49,818 bases of DNA from Olsenella sp. Marseille-P4559 (GCF_900605015.1 NZ_LR027573.1:30549-80366); one strand, 5' to 3'. Numbered from the stretch's first letter, positions 1 to 7,422 are shown. A program made the numbers and translations. Notes: a model not told the origin generated them from the sequence alone.

Positions 1-361
1 ACCTGGGGTGGGGCTCGGCGGGGGCCCTGCCGGGGACTATCCCGCGCGTCCTGGGGTGGTGGGCGGAGCCGCTGTGGCCGGGCAGCCTGGGCTCGCCCTC
101 GCCCCTGCGGTCGAGCGGCAGCTCGTGGATTCCCCTGGCCGTCACCCCGGGCAGCGCCGCCTTCTCCTCGATCAGCCCCCTCACGCCGTCGAACCCGCTC
201 CGCCTGCCCGCGCGCCCGTCCTCCGGCGCGCTCCCGTCGGCAGCCCAGTGCTTCGCGACCGTGTGCCTGTCGACGCCGTGCCTCCTCGCTGTGTCCGAGA
301 AGTTCGGCTTGATGCCGGCTTCCTTGTCCATGTCGGGCCCTCCGATCATGTTCCCGTCCAT
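1..361 (-). CDS. IstA-like IS21 transposase, N-terminal part (partial, possibly degenerate)
   Basis: This reading frame runs leftward off the window edge, so only about the first 120 residues are seen. It starts at ATG 361 behind GGGAGG. Residues about 14-34 form a helix-turn-helix (NFSDTARRHGVDRHTVAKHW), the DNA-binding head typical of IstA-type transposases. Further on, a block ending in RTRGI recalls the conserved segment in these proteins that is usually LPGYsAFthYlRtrGI. Here it reads LPGHSGSAHHPRTRGI, so conserved aromatic and leucine positions have changed. That suggests decay, although the frame is still open. IstA works with an IstB ATPase, which would lie outside the window. No catalytic DDE residues are within the visible part. 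Confidence 0.55.
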   Translation of the reverse strand, partial: MDGNMIGGPDMDKEAGIKPNFSDTARRHGVDRHTVAKHWAADGSAPEDGRAGRRSGFDGVRGLIEEKAALPGVTARGIHELPLDRRGEGEPRLPGHSGSAHHPRTRGIVPGRAPAEPHPR

Positions 362-507
362 GCCAGCCTCCCGGATGCGTGCCTACGGCCCGAATCTAGG
401 CGGTTGGCGTAATTGGTGAAACTGCGTTTGCGCGATTGGCTGAGATACATGGTCCGAACCGGTGGTTCCCATTGGCCTAACTGGCAGCTTTCAAGTTAGC
501 GCTAACA
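1..507 (-). mobile_element. IS21-like element, partial (runs off window)
   Basis: The end of an IS21-like element is visible. The element reads leftward and its outer tip is placed at about 507, where the minus strand begins TGTTAGCGCTAAC, which contains a perfect 12-bp palindrome (495-506). Between the tip and the transposase start lie three related CCAAT-type boxes (plus-strand ATTGG at 412, 435 and 471). Multiple short subterminal repeats of this sort are typical of IS21 termini. Homology to a different transposase resumes exactly at 508, so this element appears to have inserted into it. The other end is outside the window. Family assignment rests on the encoded protein; the exact tip is inferred. 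Confidence 0.5.
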
Positions 508-873
508 GACGCCAGGCCCGTCTACCTCCAGGGGCAGAGCGCGGCATCGGGCCACTTCCTCGTGTGCCACGTCGCGGTCCTGCTCATGAGGCTCCCGCAG
601 GCCAGGGTCCTGGGGGACCGCTTCTCATCGGAGGACATCATGGGCCTCTGCCGGGGCCTCGACGTGTGCCGCACCTCGGACAGGAGATACGCCAACATCT
701 CGAGGCGCAGCCCCATCATCGAGGAGCTCGCGCAGAGGACGGGGCTCCCGCTGCTGCGCTTCGACCTGACGGAGGGCGACGTGAGGGCGATCTCCTCCTG
801 CACGCTCCCCATGCTGCGCGGCGAGGGGAAAGGCCCCTCTGCCGGCAGGAAGCGCGGCCGAGGGGCCTCATAG
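508..873 (+). pseudogene. IS1634/IS4-type transposase, C-terminal remnant
   Basis: An open frame without a start codon ends at TAG 871-873. Its first residues, DARPVYL, followed by a GHFLVCHVAVLLMRL helix, match my recollection of the C-terminal portion of IS1634-family transposases (usual form DARPVyv...HFltCfvALliiRl). Everything upstream in that protein, including the DDE catalytic core, is missing. The homology begins at the base after the presumed IS21 tip, so the IS21 insertion probably truncated it. The last 25 residues are basic and unconserved. It cannot be functional alone. The family call is from pattern memory and could be checked with a profile search. Confidence 0.5.
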
Positions 874-914
874 CACCATATCGGGCATCGAAAAACCAAA
901 GACCGGTATTTTTC

Positions 915-942
915 GGTTCTTCCGCATTTCTAGTGGGTAGCA
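915..942. repeat. Left inverted repeat of the ISL3 element
   Basis: Twenty-eight bases that align to the reverse complement of 2290-2317 with a long identical block (GTGGGTAGCA) and scattered mismatches. The transposase stop codon (930-932) lies inside it. Confidence 0.8.
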
Positions 943-2210
943 GACGCCAGTGACGTCTGGGCCGAGAAGTCCAGCTTCCCCAGCCCGGGGAAGACCATGG
1001 TCTCGAAGCAGGACATGTTCCTGAAGCCCCTGGCGGCGCGCTTTATCGACTGGATGACCGAGTTCAGCCCCTCGAGGACCGCGTTGGTGGCCCTCGACCT
1101 CCACCAGTCGGGGATGCCCTCGCGCTCCCTGCGGAGCGTGCCGGCCACGACCCTCGTCTCGGGCACGTTCGAATGCATCATCCAGGAGCAGGGCCTGTCG
1201 AGCGCGGCCGCCGCCGACTCCCTGTCGGGGAGCCCGCAGGCGTCGCGCATGGCATCCTCCATCTGGCAGGCCCTCGCGGTGTGGGGGTGGCTGGACCTGG
1301 GGTCGAGCGCCTCCCCCGTCGCCCCCTGCCTCTCCGTGAGGTTCCCCTCGCGCCTCAGCCAGACGTGCTTCGTGCCCGAGGGCATGGCCCGCCTGCCGGC
1401 GGGCTCCCCCCTCCCGCGGCACCTGACCAGGTCCACCTTCCTGGAGAGGAGCCGCGTCACGTGGAACCTGCCGACGGTCTGGGCGGCGATCGGCATCTCG
1501 GCGGCGACGCCGAGGGAGTACGCCTCGGACATGCCGCGGGCGGCCCCCGCGGCCCCCGTCCTGTCGCCGCCGTGCCCCTCGGGCTGGTCGCAGGGCCCCG
1601 AGATCGCCTTCTTGCCCCTGCCCTCCGTGACGGCGACGACGCGCCTGCCGTCGAGGCCGGCCATGGTCGATATGTGGTCCTGGCCGCGCCTCCTGGCGGT
1701 GTCGTCGGTCCCGACGCGGGTGACGTCGGAATGGTCCGCCCCCTCCCTGGCCCCGCCGACGGCGCGGTCGGGCATGTACCAGGCCCTGCGGTCGGAGACG
1801 CGCAGCTGCTTGGATATGGCGGTGACGGCCATGCCCGAGAGGGCCACCGCGAGGGCCTGCGCCCCGAAGGGCGCGGCGAGGCGCGAGTTCGGGCGGGCCT
1901 CCCACGGCATGAGGACCGTCCTCCTGCCGTCCTTGTCGCAGCCGGCCCTGGGCACCGCGCAGCGCACGATCGTCTCGCGCTGCCAGATGCCGGGGTGGCG
2001 CCACGTCCGCTCGCGCGTGTCGCAGACGCCGCACGGACTGCCGCAGACCGGGCACCTCGCGGCCTGCCCCGGGACCCTCCCGACCCTCACGTGCAGCTCG
2101 TCCGGGGCGCCGTCGCGCCCCTCGGACCAGACGTCCTCGACCCTCCACTCGGGGCCGAGGCCCATCGACCCCTCGAAGGGCTGCGCGAGCATCCCTGCCT
2201 GTGCGTCCAT
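930..2210 (-). CDS. ISL3-family transposase, probably inactive
   Basis: A 426-residue protein with the ISL3 layout. An N-terminal zinc-binding domain (CPVCGSPCGVC at about 47-57 and a downstream Cys) is followed by a DDE catalytic core and a conserved end (EGLNSVIQSIKRAARGFRN). The first acidic residue lies in GTDDTARRRGQ. The second catalytic Asp normally sits in a DRFHV motif, but here the codon is GGC and the motif reads VGRFHV, so that Asp has become Gly. The third acidic residue (Glu before GLNS) is present. Loss of one DDE residue should abolish strand transfer. The upstream ribosome binding site is weak. The frame fills the element between its inverted repeats and is otherwise undamaged. 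Confidence 0.85.
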   Translation of the reverse strand: MDAQAGMLAQPFEGSMGLGPEWRVEDVWSEGRDGAPDELHVRVGRVPGQAARCPVCGSPCGVCDTRERTWRHPGIWQRETIVRCAVPRAGCDKDGRRTVLMPWEARPNSRLAAPFGAQALAVALSGMAVTAISKQLRVSDRRAWYMPDRAVGGAREGADHSDVTRVGTDDTARRRGQDHISTMAGLDGRRVVAVTEGRGKKAISGPCDQPEGHGGDRTGAAGAARGMSEAYSLGVAAEMPIAAQTVGRFHVTRLLSRKVDLVRCRGRGEPAGRRAMPSGTKHVWLRREGNLTERQGATGEALDPRSSHPHTARACQMEDAMRDACGLPDRESAAAALDRPCSWMMHSNVPETRVVAGTLRREREGIPDWWRSRATNAVLEGLNSVIQSIKRAARGFRNMSCFETMVFPGLGKLDFSAQTSLASATH

Positions 2211-2289
2211 GCGAAGTCCCGATCCACGCCTGCCGTCAGATGCGGCAATCGTACCGTTCGGGGGAGCCGGCGGGCCGGGGATCTCGGCG

Positions 2290-2317
2290 TGCTACCCACC
2301 AGAAGTGTCAAAGGGCC
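2290..2317. repeat. Right inverted repeat of the ISL3 element
   Basis: Partner of 915-942. It lies upstream of the transposase start and is directly followed by the right copy of the near-perfect 8-bp target duplication. Confidence 0.8.
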
Positions 2318-2322
2318 TATTT

Positions 2323-2715
2323 TTATTCTATCGCCTGGGCTGATCTCCAGCCCGCCGGGGTGTCCCATTCTTTGCCGGGTTCGGGATCGAGCCCAACATG
2401 GTAGGCACGTTGTTGATTTCGCGTGAATGGTGCATTTTCGGAAGACTTGTACTCCACCAGAACCGGCCTACCGTCCTCCTCCGCCACCCCATCGAACCGC
2501 AACAGCATGGTTGATCCGTCTCCACTGGCCGAGTCCATCCTGAAGGAGACCTCCCATATAACGTTGGGGTGTTGTCGCTTGAACTCCGCGAAGTGCTCCT
2601 GTGCGTATGTCTCCCCTCTTTCATGGTTTATAGTCACCTGAGCTCGGCTTTCCCCACCGGAAACCTCAAGCGACCTTCCGGCAGCGGCGTCCGGCGCAAC
2701 GTCCCCCGAGCTCAC
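2323..2715 (-). pseudogene. Orphan toxin tip with restriction-endonuclease-like nuclease domain
   Basis: A short frame (130 residues from a GTG at 2715; open back to a stop at 2776-2778) has no secretion or Rhs/LXG body. Its C-terminal 100 residues show a PD-(D/E)XK-type pattern: an early Glu in RGETYAQEHF, RFDGV, then VLVEYKSS and TRNQQRAY. This matches restriction-endonuclease-fold toxin domains at the ends of polymorphic toxins. The Pro/Gly-rich segment before it resembles a pre-toxin linker. It is best read as a displaced C-terminal toxin cassette that could replace the tip of a full-length toxin by recombination. The ISL3 element lies just beyond its stop, where a cognate immunity gene would be expected. 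Toxin subfamily is unassigned. Confidence 0.5.
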
Positions 2716-2827
2716 CCTGACGTGCCGGCCCTCGAGTCCGGTGCCGGCGCCCCCAGGCAGGTCGGGCGCCTCGCCTCAACAGGACTTGACACTATCGGCG
2801 CCCGCCCCCTCGAAGTCCGCGAGGTTG

Positions 2828-4000
2828 CTAGGGAGAAGTCCGAGGATGCCATCCCCTCAGCCTGTCACCGAGGCCTGGGAGCAGGCCGTCGGCAATCTCC
2901 GGACAGCCAAGCATGCGTCCGCCTCCGGGCGCGACGCGGCCAACCCTCCAGTCGGCCCCGGCATCCAAGAGGGCCTCGCAGGCGGGCCAGGCAACATCGG
3001 CGGTCATCCCCCTGGTCTCGAGGACAGCCGCCATCGGCGAGCTGCCGCGTCCGGAGACGTTAGGATCGGCGCCCGCCCCCGTGAGGAGCCGCACCACCTC
3101 CGCGAGGAACTCGCCGGAGCGCCAGAGGCCCGTCCTGAGTCCCACGCCAAGAGGGGTCAGCCCGTAGCCCCCTATCGGTGCGGAGACGTCAGCGCCCTCG
3201 CCGACGAGGAAACGGGTTATGCGAAGTCTCTCCTCCTCATCGCGCCTACCCGACAGGGCGAGAGACAGCAGGGTGCGGCCGAGCAGTGGCGTGCGCGCGT
3301 TAGGATCACCGTCGTAGAGGGCCCTGAAGCCCTCGAGGGTGCCACGTAGGGCCGCGTTGAACTGATCGTGGGGCTCCTCCCCAACCGGCACCCCCTCCCC
3401 ACGACGAGCCCTCCCACGCCTTCCGGCGAGGTTGATATCATCAACGAGCTGGGGCGCCATGAGACGCACCTCGACGGAAAGGTTGTCCCTGCCCGGGCAC
3501 CACGGAATCTCCGAGCAGCGCACCATCCACGACCAAGAGGTCAGCCTCCACGTGCATGCCTCACGCAGGCCGCCGTAGCATTCCGCATAGAAAGCATTGA
3601 GGTCATGGTGAGAGGCTAAAGCGACCTGATCCGCCGCGAGGAACCGCTCATCCTCCCTCAGCACGGACGAGACCATCGCGTCGGCATCGGCGGCGTCCCC
3701 CCGCTCGCGGAGGGCTCGTGCGGCGACGGTTCGGACGACCTGCACGCAGCTCCACAGGTCCCAGTTGCCCTCGAATTCGCAGTCGTCGAGCAGGCGGGCC
3801 GACTCGATTGCGCCATCCCGATCCCCAAGGAGGTAGGCGACGGCGACAAGCCGCTCCACGTGCGAGAGGTCGGCCACGCTGGAGAGGCTGAGGTGCCTGG
3901 AGAGCCCCCGGGCGTCCTTGAGGACTGGCCACACAGGGTGCCTCTTGGAGATAGCGCCGAGCAGCGGGGCCGCGCCCCGAGCCCGCTCCGCGGGGGTCAT
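2828..4000 (-). CDS. Two-domain putative immunity protein (helical N-terminus, ankyrin-like C-terminus)
   Basis: A 390-residue protein starting at an ATG that overlaps the upstream stop as ATGA, so it is translationally coupled to the Tdi1-like gene. Residues about 1-190 are all-helical and TPR-like, with several Trp/Cys residues. Residues about 200-390 contain ankyrin-type units, including FLVGEGADVSAPIGGYGLTPL, LLTGAGADPNVSG and ALLDAGADWRVG. Both parts resemble stand-alone immunity proteins found next to polymorphic toxins, so this may be a natural fusion of two. A Met near residue 228 (MAPQLVDDIN) lacks a convincing ribosome binding site, which argues against a separate second gene. It has no signal peptide and is probably cytosolic. 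The role is inferred from context and repeat type. Confidence 0.6.
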   Translation of the reverse strand: MTPAERARGAAPLLGAISKRHPVWPVLKDARGLSRHLSLSSVADLSHVERLVAVAYLLGDRDGAIESARLLDDCEFEGNWDLWSCVQVVRTVAARALRERGDAADADAMVSSVLREDERFLAADQVALASHHDLNAFYAECYGGLREACTWRLTSWSWMVRCSEIPWCPGRDNLSVEVRLMAPQLVDDINLAGRRGRARRGEGVPVGEEPHDQFNAALRGTLEGFRALYDGDPNARTPLLGRTLLSLALSGRRDEEERLRITRFLVGEGADVSAPIGGYGLTPLGVGLRTGLWRSGEFLAEVVRLLTGAGADPNVSGRGSSPMAAVLETRGMTADVAWPACEALLDAGADWRVGRVAPGGGRMLGCPEIADGLLPGLGDRLRGWHPRTSP

Positions 4001-4545
4001 CGTCCCTCGCGGGCACGGACGAGCACCTGCCCGATGACCGTCCAGTACACGTCGAGGTCGGAGGACTCGAGGTTGTCGACGTCGTTCTTGCCACCCAGGA
4101 ACAGCGGCACCTTGTAGCCCACGCAGGACAGCCCTCTGGGCGCGCTCCCCCCGCTGGCGCGCCACGTCTCGTAGAAGCCTGCGGCCAGGGAGGCATCCGC
4201 CTCGTCGACGAGCGTCCTGTCGACGAACTCCGGGAACGTCTTGGCGACGACGAGCGCGTCGCCCGTGCCCAGCTCCAAAAGCAGCACGTCCCCCACGCCC
4301 TTGCGGACGACGAAGATGTCACCAAGCCAGTCGAAGCAGACGGGAGTGACAACCCCCGCATAGCCCGGGTAGGCCGTGACGACGTCCTCGACGAAGTAGG
4401 ACGCCTCCTCGGGGGTGAAGACGGTCAGGAGGCCGTCGCCGTAGGACCTTCCCCCGTAGCTGCGACAGAAGGCGGCCGGCATGCCACCACCACCCCCATC
4501 GGCGACGGGGGAAGTTTCATAGAGCTCAGCAAACCTCTCGAACAT
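3997..4545 (-). CDS. Tdi1/DUF1851-like immunity protein
   Basis: A 182-residue cytosolic protein starting at ATG 4545 behind GGGAG. The C-terminal half carries the hallmark of the T6SS immunity protein Tdi1/DUF1851 family: WLGDIFVVRK, then LLLELGTGDAL, and finally PLFLGGKNDVDNLESSDLDVYW near the end, where the family is best conserved (usual form PLFLGGkDdveNLevsDmeVYW). Members neutralise DNase toxins, but their partners differ. It overlaps the next gene by four bases, forming a two-gene immunity unit. No matching full-length toxin is adjacent, so it may protect against toxins made by other strains. Family membership is well supported by motif; the target toxin is unknown. Confidence 0.75.
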   Translation of the reverse strand: MFERFAELYETSPVADGGGGGMPAAFCRSYGGRSYGDGLLTVFTPEEASYFVEDVVTAYPGYAGVVTPVCFDWLGDIFVVRKGVGDVLLLELGTGDALVVAKTFPEFVDRTLVDEADASLAAGFYETWRASGGSAPRGLSCVGYKVPLFLGGKNDVDNLESSDLDVYWTVIGQVLVRAREGR

Positions 4546-4685
4546 CCGTCCACTCCCTAGTCAATGCTACGTACGCCGGACGCGGCACCTGGTGGGCACC
4601 GGCCAGCCTGACGCTGTCCACCAACAGCATAGCAGCGGCGCCTGGGATCCCCGGCGGTCCCAGGCCCGACGAGGGCGTCCGAACC

Positions 4686-4940
4686 TCACGATGGCAGGCA
4701 AGGGCCAGCCTCGGGCCTGTCGACAAACTCCATTGCCTTCGGCCCATCCGTCGGGGCCGATGTTGTAAGCTGACCGGCGAGCCCACTCCAGCCGCAGCTC
4801 TGGAGCGAATGGCCACGGACGCCGTCTGGAGCAGCCATCACACCGGAAGTGTTCTCCACCGCCGGCATCGACGCTTGCTCAAGCGCGCCCGCCATCTTCT
4901 GCAGGTCCCCGCTGTCGCCCCATCCGTTCCCGAATGCCAT
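4686..4940 (-). CDS. Possible small hypothetical protein (weak)
   Basis: An 84-residue frame from an ATG at 4940 with no clear ribosome binding site. The product is Gly/Ser/Pro-rich and has no recognisable domain. It fills part of the otherwise gene-free stretch 4546-5126. The composition could be coding, but it may equally be a decayed fragment of a toxin linker. I see no homologue elsewhere in the window. Confidence 0.2.
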   Translation of the reverse strand: MAFGNGWGDSGDLQKMAGALEQASMPAVENTSGVMAAPDGVRGHSLQSCGWSGLAGQLTTSAPTDGPKAMEFVDRPEAGPCLPS

Positions 4941-4957
4941 CGGGCCCGCCGAGCGCC

Positions 4958-5072
4958 GTGGGCGCCTTTCGCTGGCTGTGGGTGCCCTTCTCCCGAACCG
5001 GGCTCTCATGACCTGCGGCTTTGCGGGCCCGTCCCGGGAGAAAGGCGCACACGGGCCGATTCGCACCCACAC
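4958..5072. repeat. Dyad repeat family B, copy 1 (GTGGGTGC boxes spaced 20 bp)
   Basis: An imperfect large inverted repeat. The left arm has GTGGGCGCC at 4958 and GTGGGTGCC at 4978, exactly 20 bp apart, then TTCTCCCG at 4988-4995. The right arm has the complement CGGGAGAA at 5035-5042, then GCGCACAC (5045) and GCACCCACAC (5063-5072). The centre contains GACCTGCGGCT. A second copy at 12332-12490 has the same boxes at the same offsets with the central segment in the opposite orientation. It lies just downstream of the DUF2185-like gene, a terminator-like position, but no T-run follows. Confidence 0.7.
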
Positions 5073-5126
5073 ACGCCTCCGCCCGGGGCGGATGCGGGCG
5101 GCGGGACAGGCGCCGCCCAGGCCAGC

Positions 5127-5480
5127 CTACTCCCCGCCGAGGATCTCGGGGACGGTCGTCGCGCGGTCGCGGGCCACGTCCCAGAAGCCCGTGAGGACCC
5201 CCTCCTCGTAGACCCAGGCGAGGTCCGTGCCGTAGGGCGCGTCGAAGACCTCGAGCAGCGCCCCGGCGAGCGGCGAGCACGCGAGCAGGGAGGACGCTGA
5301 GACGACCTGGAAGTTCGCGGGCTCGGAGACGTAGTCGTCATCGTCCGCGACGGAGTAGACCGTCCAGCCGTTGAGCTGGGGGATACGGCTCCGCTCGCGC
5401 CACGCGTAGCCTATGGGCGCGCCCTCCAGCACCCTGTTCGACACGACGAACCCGCCGTAGGCGGCGTCCCTATTCGCCAT
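5127..5480 (-). CDS. DUF2185/Imm33-like immunity protein
   Basis: A 117-residue protein with the DUF2185 (Imm33-type) pattern: GFVVSNRVLEG, then YAWRERSRIPQLNGWTVYS and a DDDDYVSEPANF stretch, the usual order in that family (VSnkVl...yreep..DSGW...GdEdeeYl). The start was chosen as ATG 5480 because an AGGGGAG ribosome binding site lies 7 nt upstream; the earlier ATG at 5486 would be only 1 nt away. The gene overlaps the end of the ankyrin-like gene, whose stop (5470-5472) lies within it, so the two are probably coupled. It is cytosolic and likely part of an immunity bank, with unknown partner toxin. Confidence 0.7.
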   Translation of the reverse strand: MANRDAAYGGFVVSNRVLEGAPIGYAWRERSRIPQLNGWTVYSVADDDDYVSEPANFQVVSASSLLACSPLAGALLEVFDAPYGTDLAWVYEEGVLTGFWDVARDRATTVPEILGGE

Positions 5481-6012
5481 AGCCATACTCCCCTGCCACG
5501 TCGAGGAATCCATGTCTCCATCCGAACTCCCGTGCCCAGTCGAGCGAGGTCTTGCCCTGCGGGCCCGGCACCGTGGGGTCGGCGCCGGCCGCGAGCAGGG
5601 CGCGCCACACGGGCGCCAGCTCCTCGCTCGTCTTCTTGGCGTTGCATACCGAGAGCATGAGGGCATCGTTGCCCCAAGCGTCGCGGCGGCCGACGTCGAG
5701 GCCCGCCGCGAGGAGCCTGCCGGTGAGCCACGCCAGACCCTCCGCCGTCCAGTTGTGGGCCCCCTGCTTGAGACACAGCATATAGGCGTCCTCGCCGTTG
5801 CGCGTGGCGAAGTTGGGGTCGCCGCCGTCGGCCAGGAGCCGCTCGACGATGCGCCTGCGCTCCCGCTCGTCCTGGGCGCCCCGGGACACCGCCATCCCGA
5901 GCAGGTTCACGCTCGGAACGACAGGCACGGCGTTGGGGTCGCCGCCATATGCCACCAGGAAGTCGTCGTAAGAGTCATACTTGGCGGAATCAAACTGATC
6001 AACTGGCCCCAT
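5470..6012 (-). CDS. Ankyrin-repeat putative immunity protein
   Basis: A 180-residue protein from ATG 6012 behind AAGGGG. It contains three or four ankyrin-like units, recognisable by LLADGGDPNFATRNGEDAYM, LLAAGLDVGRRDAWGNDALM and LLAAGADPTVPGPQGKTSLD. It begins 4 nt after the stop of the GH-E nuclease toxin remnant, and ankyrin proteins are frequent immunity partners of polymorphic nuclease toxins. I therefore infer that it was the antidote for that tip. It overlaps the DUF2185-like gene downstream by 11 bp. It has no signal or membrane segments. The repeat assignment is solid; the immunity role is inference from position. Confidence 0.7.
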   Translation of the reverse strand: MGPVDQFDSAKYDSYDDFLVAYGGDPNAVPVVPSVNLLGMAVSRGAQDERERRRIVERLLADGGDPNFATRNGEDAYMLCLKQGAHNWTAEGLAWLTGRLLAAGLDVGRRDAWGNDALMLSVCNAKKTSEELAPVWRALLAAGADPTVPGPQGKTSLDWAREFGWRHGFLDVAGEYGYGE

Positions 6013-6016
6013 GTCA

Positions 6017-6199
6017 TCACCCCTTGGCCTCGTACCGGTGGCTCCTGTTGGCGCTCGGTGCCTCCAGCTGGAAGTTGTCCGAATTGAACTCGTGCTCCCT
6101 GAGCTGCCCGAGCGACCACTCCCCGGATCTGTACCTCTCGAAGCTTCTCCAGTACTCCTCCCCTGGCACATGCCCGAAGTCGACCACGCCCAAGAGACC
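6017..6199 (-). pseudogene. GH-E family nuclease toxin tip, truncated
   Basis: A 60-codon frame opens after a TAA at 6200-6202 and ends at TGA 6017-6019, with no plausible start. The peptide contains DFGHVPGEEYWRSF, RSGEWSLGQLREHEFNSD and EAPSANRSHRYE. This is the signature order of the GH-E (HNH/Endo VII superfamily) toxin domain, in which a Gly-His and a later Glu/His form the nuclease centre (usual form DmGH..G.ey.....y.sG.is..eF......y..E.p..NrSHk.E). The secretion body and the beginning of the domain are absent. It is followed at once by an ankyrin-like immunity gene. This is an orphan toxin tip, not a working gene. Confidence 0.6.
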
Positions 6200-6312
6200 T
6201 TACGCTCCCGGAGTGCCGCCCGTCCCGCGCGACACGGCGCCCGTCACGGGACCCATCGGCACCGCGGAGACCGGGAGCCGCCCACTCGTCAGGTCGCGTC
6301 CCATCAGGCCCC

Positions 6313-6672
6313 CTACCCCTCCTCCGGCACCGTCACCAGGAAGACGTCGGCGGCGGGCATCCAGATGGCGAAGGAGTAGGCGGACTCCGCGAGCCGGGTG
6401 CCGTCGGGCGCCGCCACGCCCCACAGGCCGGAGCCGGCGTCCCGGGCGAAGAACGCGTCCCCCAGGTGGAGGGGGGCGTTGTAGTACCCGGAGCTGACCT
6501 CTCCCCACACGGGGGCGAGCAGCCAGGAGCCGTCCGGGGAGAGGTAGCCCCAGTCTCTCCCGCAGCCGCTGTCATCCTCCTCCGCCTGCGCCGCGGCCAG
6601 GCCGCACGCCGAGAACCCGCGGCCCCCCTGTAGGGAGGGGCCCGGCCCACGCGAGGATCCCGCCGGCGCGGC
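6313..6672 (-). pseudogene. WG-repeat-like protein fragment
   Basis: An open frame without a good start codon (first GTG at 6510) ends at 6313. It encodes two WG-repeat-like units: DWGYLSPDGSWLLAPVWGEVS and, after an acidic stretch, LWGVAAPDGTRLAES. WG-repeat proteins are often found as immunity or accessory factors near polymorphic toxins. It is in the same frame as the upstream 118-residue gene and separated from it by a single TGA (6673-6675), so it could be a nonsense-split tail of that gene, or a remnant with a lost N-terminus. The intervening residues look non-conserved, which favours a remnant. Function unknown. Confidence 0.4.
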
Positions 6673-7029
6673 TCACGGGGTCGCAGCCCCGCCGTGCCGG
6701 TCACCGGGGAGCGCCATGCGCCTCCTGGCGTCCGCGAGGGCCTCCTCCAGGCGCGACGCCTCGCGGGCCTGGCCGGCCTCCAGGGCGTCGTACGCCGCGC
6801 CCGCGTCGCTCTCCGCCATGGCGAGCAGGCCGAGCGACTCCTCCATGCGGCGGTTCCCCGGGTTGAGGGAGAGGTACTCGAGCGCCCGGGCGCGATGCAG
6901 CTCGACCTCCTCCTCGACCCGCAGCCGGGCCATGCGGGTACGCCTGCGCTCCTCGACGAGGTCGTCCATCCGGCGCTCGACCTCGCGGACGGCCGTCCTC
7001 CCGCCGTCCGCACCACGCCGCTCCCTCAT
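6673..7029 (-). CDS. Small coiled-coil protein of the LXG operon
   Basis: A 118-residue, Arg/Glu/Ala-rich and almost entirely helical protein, with heptad-like runs such as VREVERRMDDLVEERRRTR and EASRLEEALADARRRM. Start ATG 7029 follows GGAGG and overlaps the stop of the WXG100-like gene (ATGA), showing translational coupling. No enzyme motif or membrane segment is seen. In T7SS loci, small helical proteins encoded beside LXG toxins act as targeting partners or chaperones. That is the likely role here by context, although the usual order places them upstream of the toxin rather than at the end of the operon. Confidence 0.6.
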   Translation of the reverse strand: MRERRGADGGRTAVREVERRMDDLVEERRRTRMARLRVEEEVELHRARALEYLSLNPGNRRMEESLGLLAMAESDAGAAYDALEAGQAREASRLEEALADARRRMALPGDRHGGAATP

Positions 7030-7358
7030 CCGCGCCTCCCCCCGATGAGGCCCCAGCTCACCGCCGACGAGGCGTCGGCCCTCCCCAGCGCGTCATCGGC
7101 CTCGGCTATGGCCTCCGAGAGATCGCACACCAGCCCCTTCCACGCGTTCAGGCTCGTCGCTATGCCCACGGAGGCGTCGTCGTGCGGCTCCGCGCCCTGG
7201 GCGCTGCTCGTCCCCGAGATGGCCCTGCTCTCGTACGTGCAGTAGTCGTCGAGGCCCCTGCGCAGCTCCCATGCCTCCTGGTTCGCCGCGCCGCTCAGGG
7301 TCCTTATCTTCCCGCCCCCGACCCCGCCGGGATCCCCGTCGCTCATCGTCATTGGCAT
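7026..7358 (-). CDS. WXG100-like small helical protein
   Basis: A 110-residue protein; start ATG 7358 chosen for its GGGAGGAG site 9-10 nt upstream. It has a Gly-rich N-terminal tail, then two predicted helices, with a NAWKG motif at the turn in place of the canonical Trp-X-Gly (W-K-G fits). This is the ESAT-6/WXG100 helix-turn-helix architecture of T7SS substrates and partners. It overlaps the following coiled-coil gene by four bases. It probably forms a heterodimer with another small helical protein or with the N-terminus of the LXG protein. Motif and length support the fold; the partner is unknown. Confidence 0.55.
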   Translation of the reverse strand: MPMTMSDGDPGGVGGGKIRTLSGAANQEAWELRRGLDDYCTYESRAISGTSSAQGAEPHDDASVGIATSLNAWKGLVCDLSEAIAEADDALGRADASSAVSWGLIGGRRG

Positions 7359-7422
7359 CGTCGGCCGCTCCTCCCGTGTCGTGTCTCCCAACCCATGCGG
7401 CGGCGTCGGGGCCGCCCATGCG

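Larger units (their letters stand above)
915..2317 (-). mobile_element. ISL3-family insertion sequence, complete (1,403 bp)
   Basis: The element is bounded by imperfect 28-bp inverted repeats (915-942 and 2290-2317), each starting GG at the outside and ending GTGGGTAGCA inside. It carries one transposase gene. The flanking octamers are TATTTTTC (907-914) and TATTTTTA (2318-2325). They share seven of eight bases, as expected for the 8-bp target duplication of ISL3 elements after one point change. The right octamer overlaps the stop codon of the neighbouring toxin-tip frame, which was therefore not interrupted. The transposase lacks an expected catalytic Asp, so the copy is probably immobile unless helped in trans. 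Confidence 0.85.
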
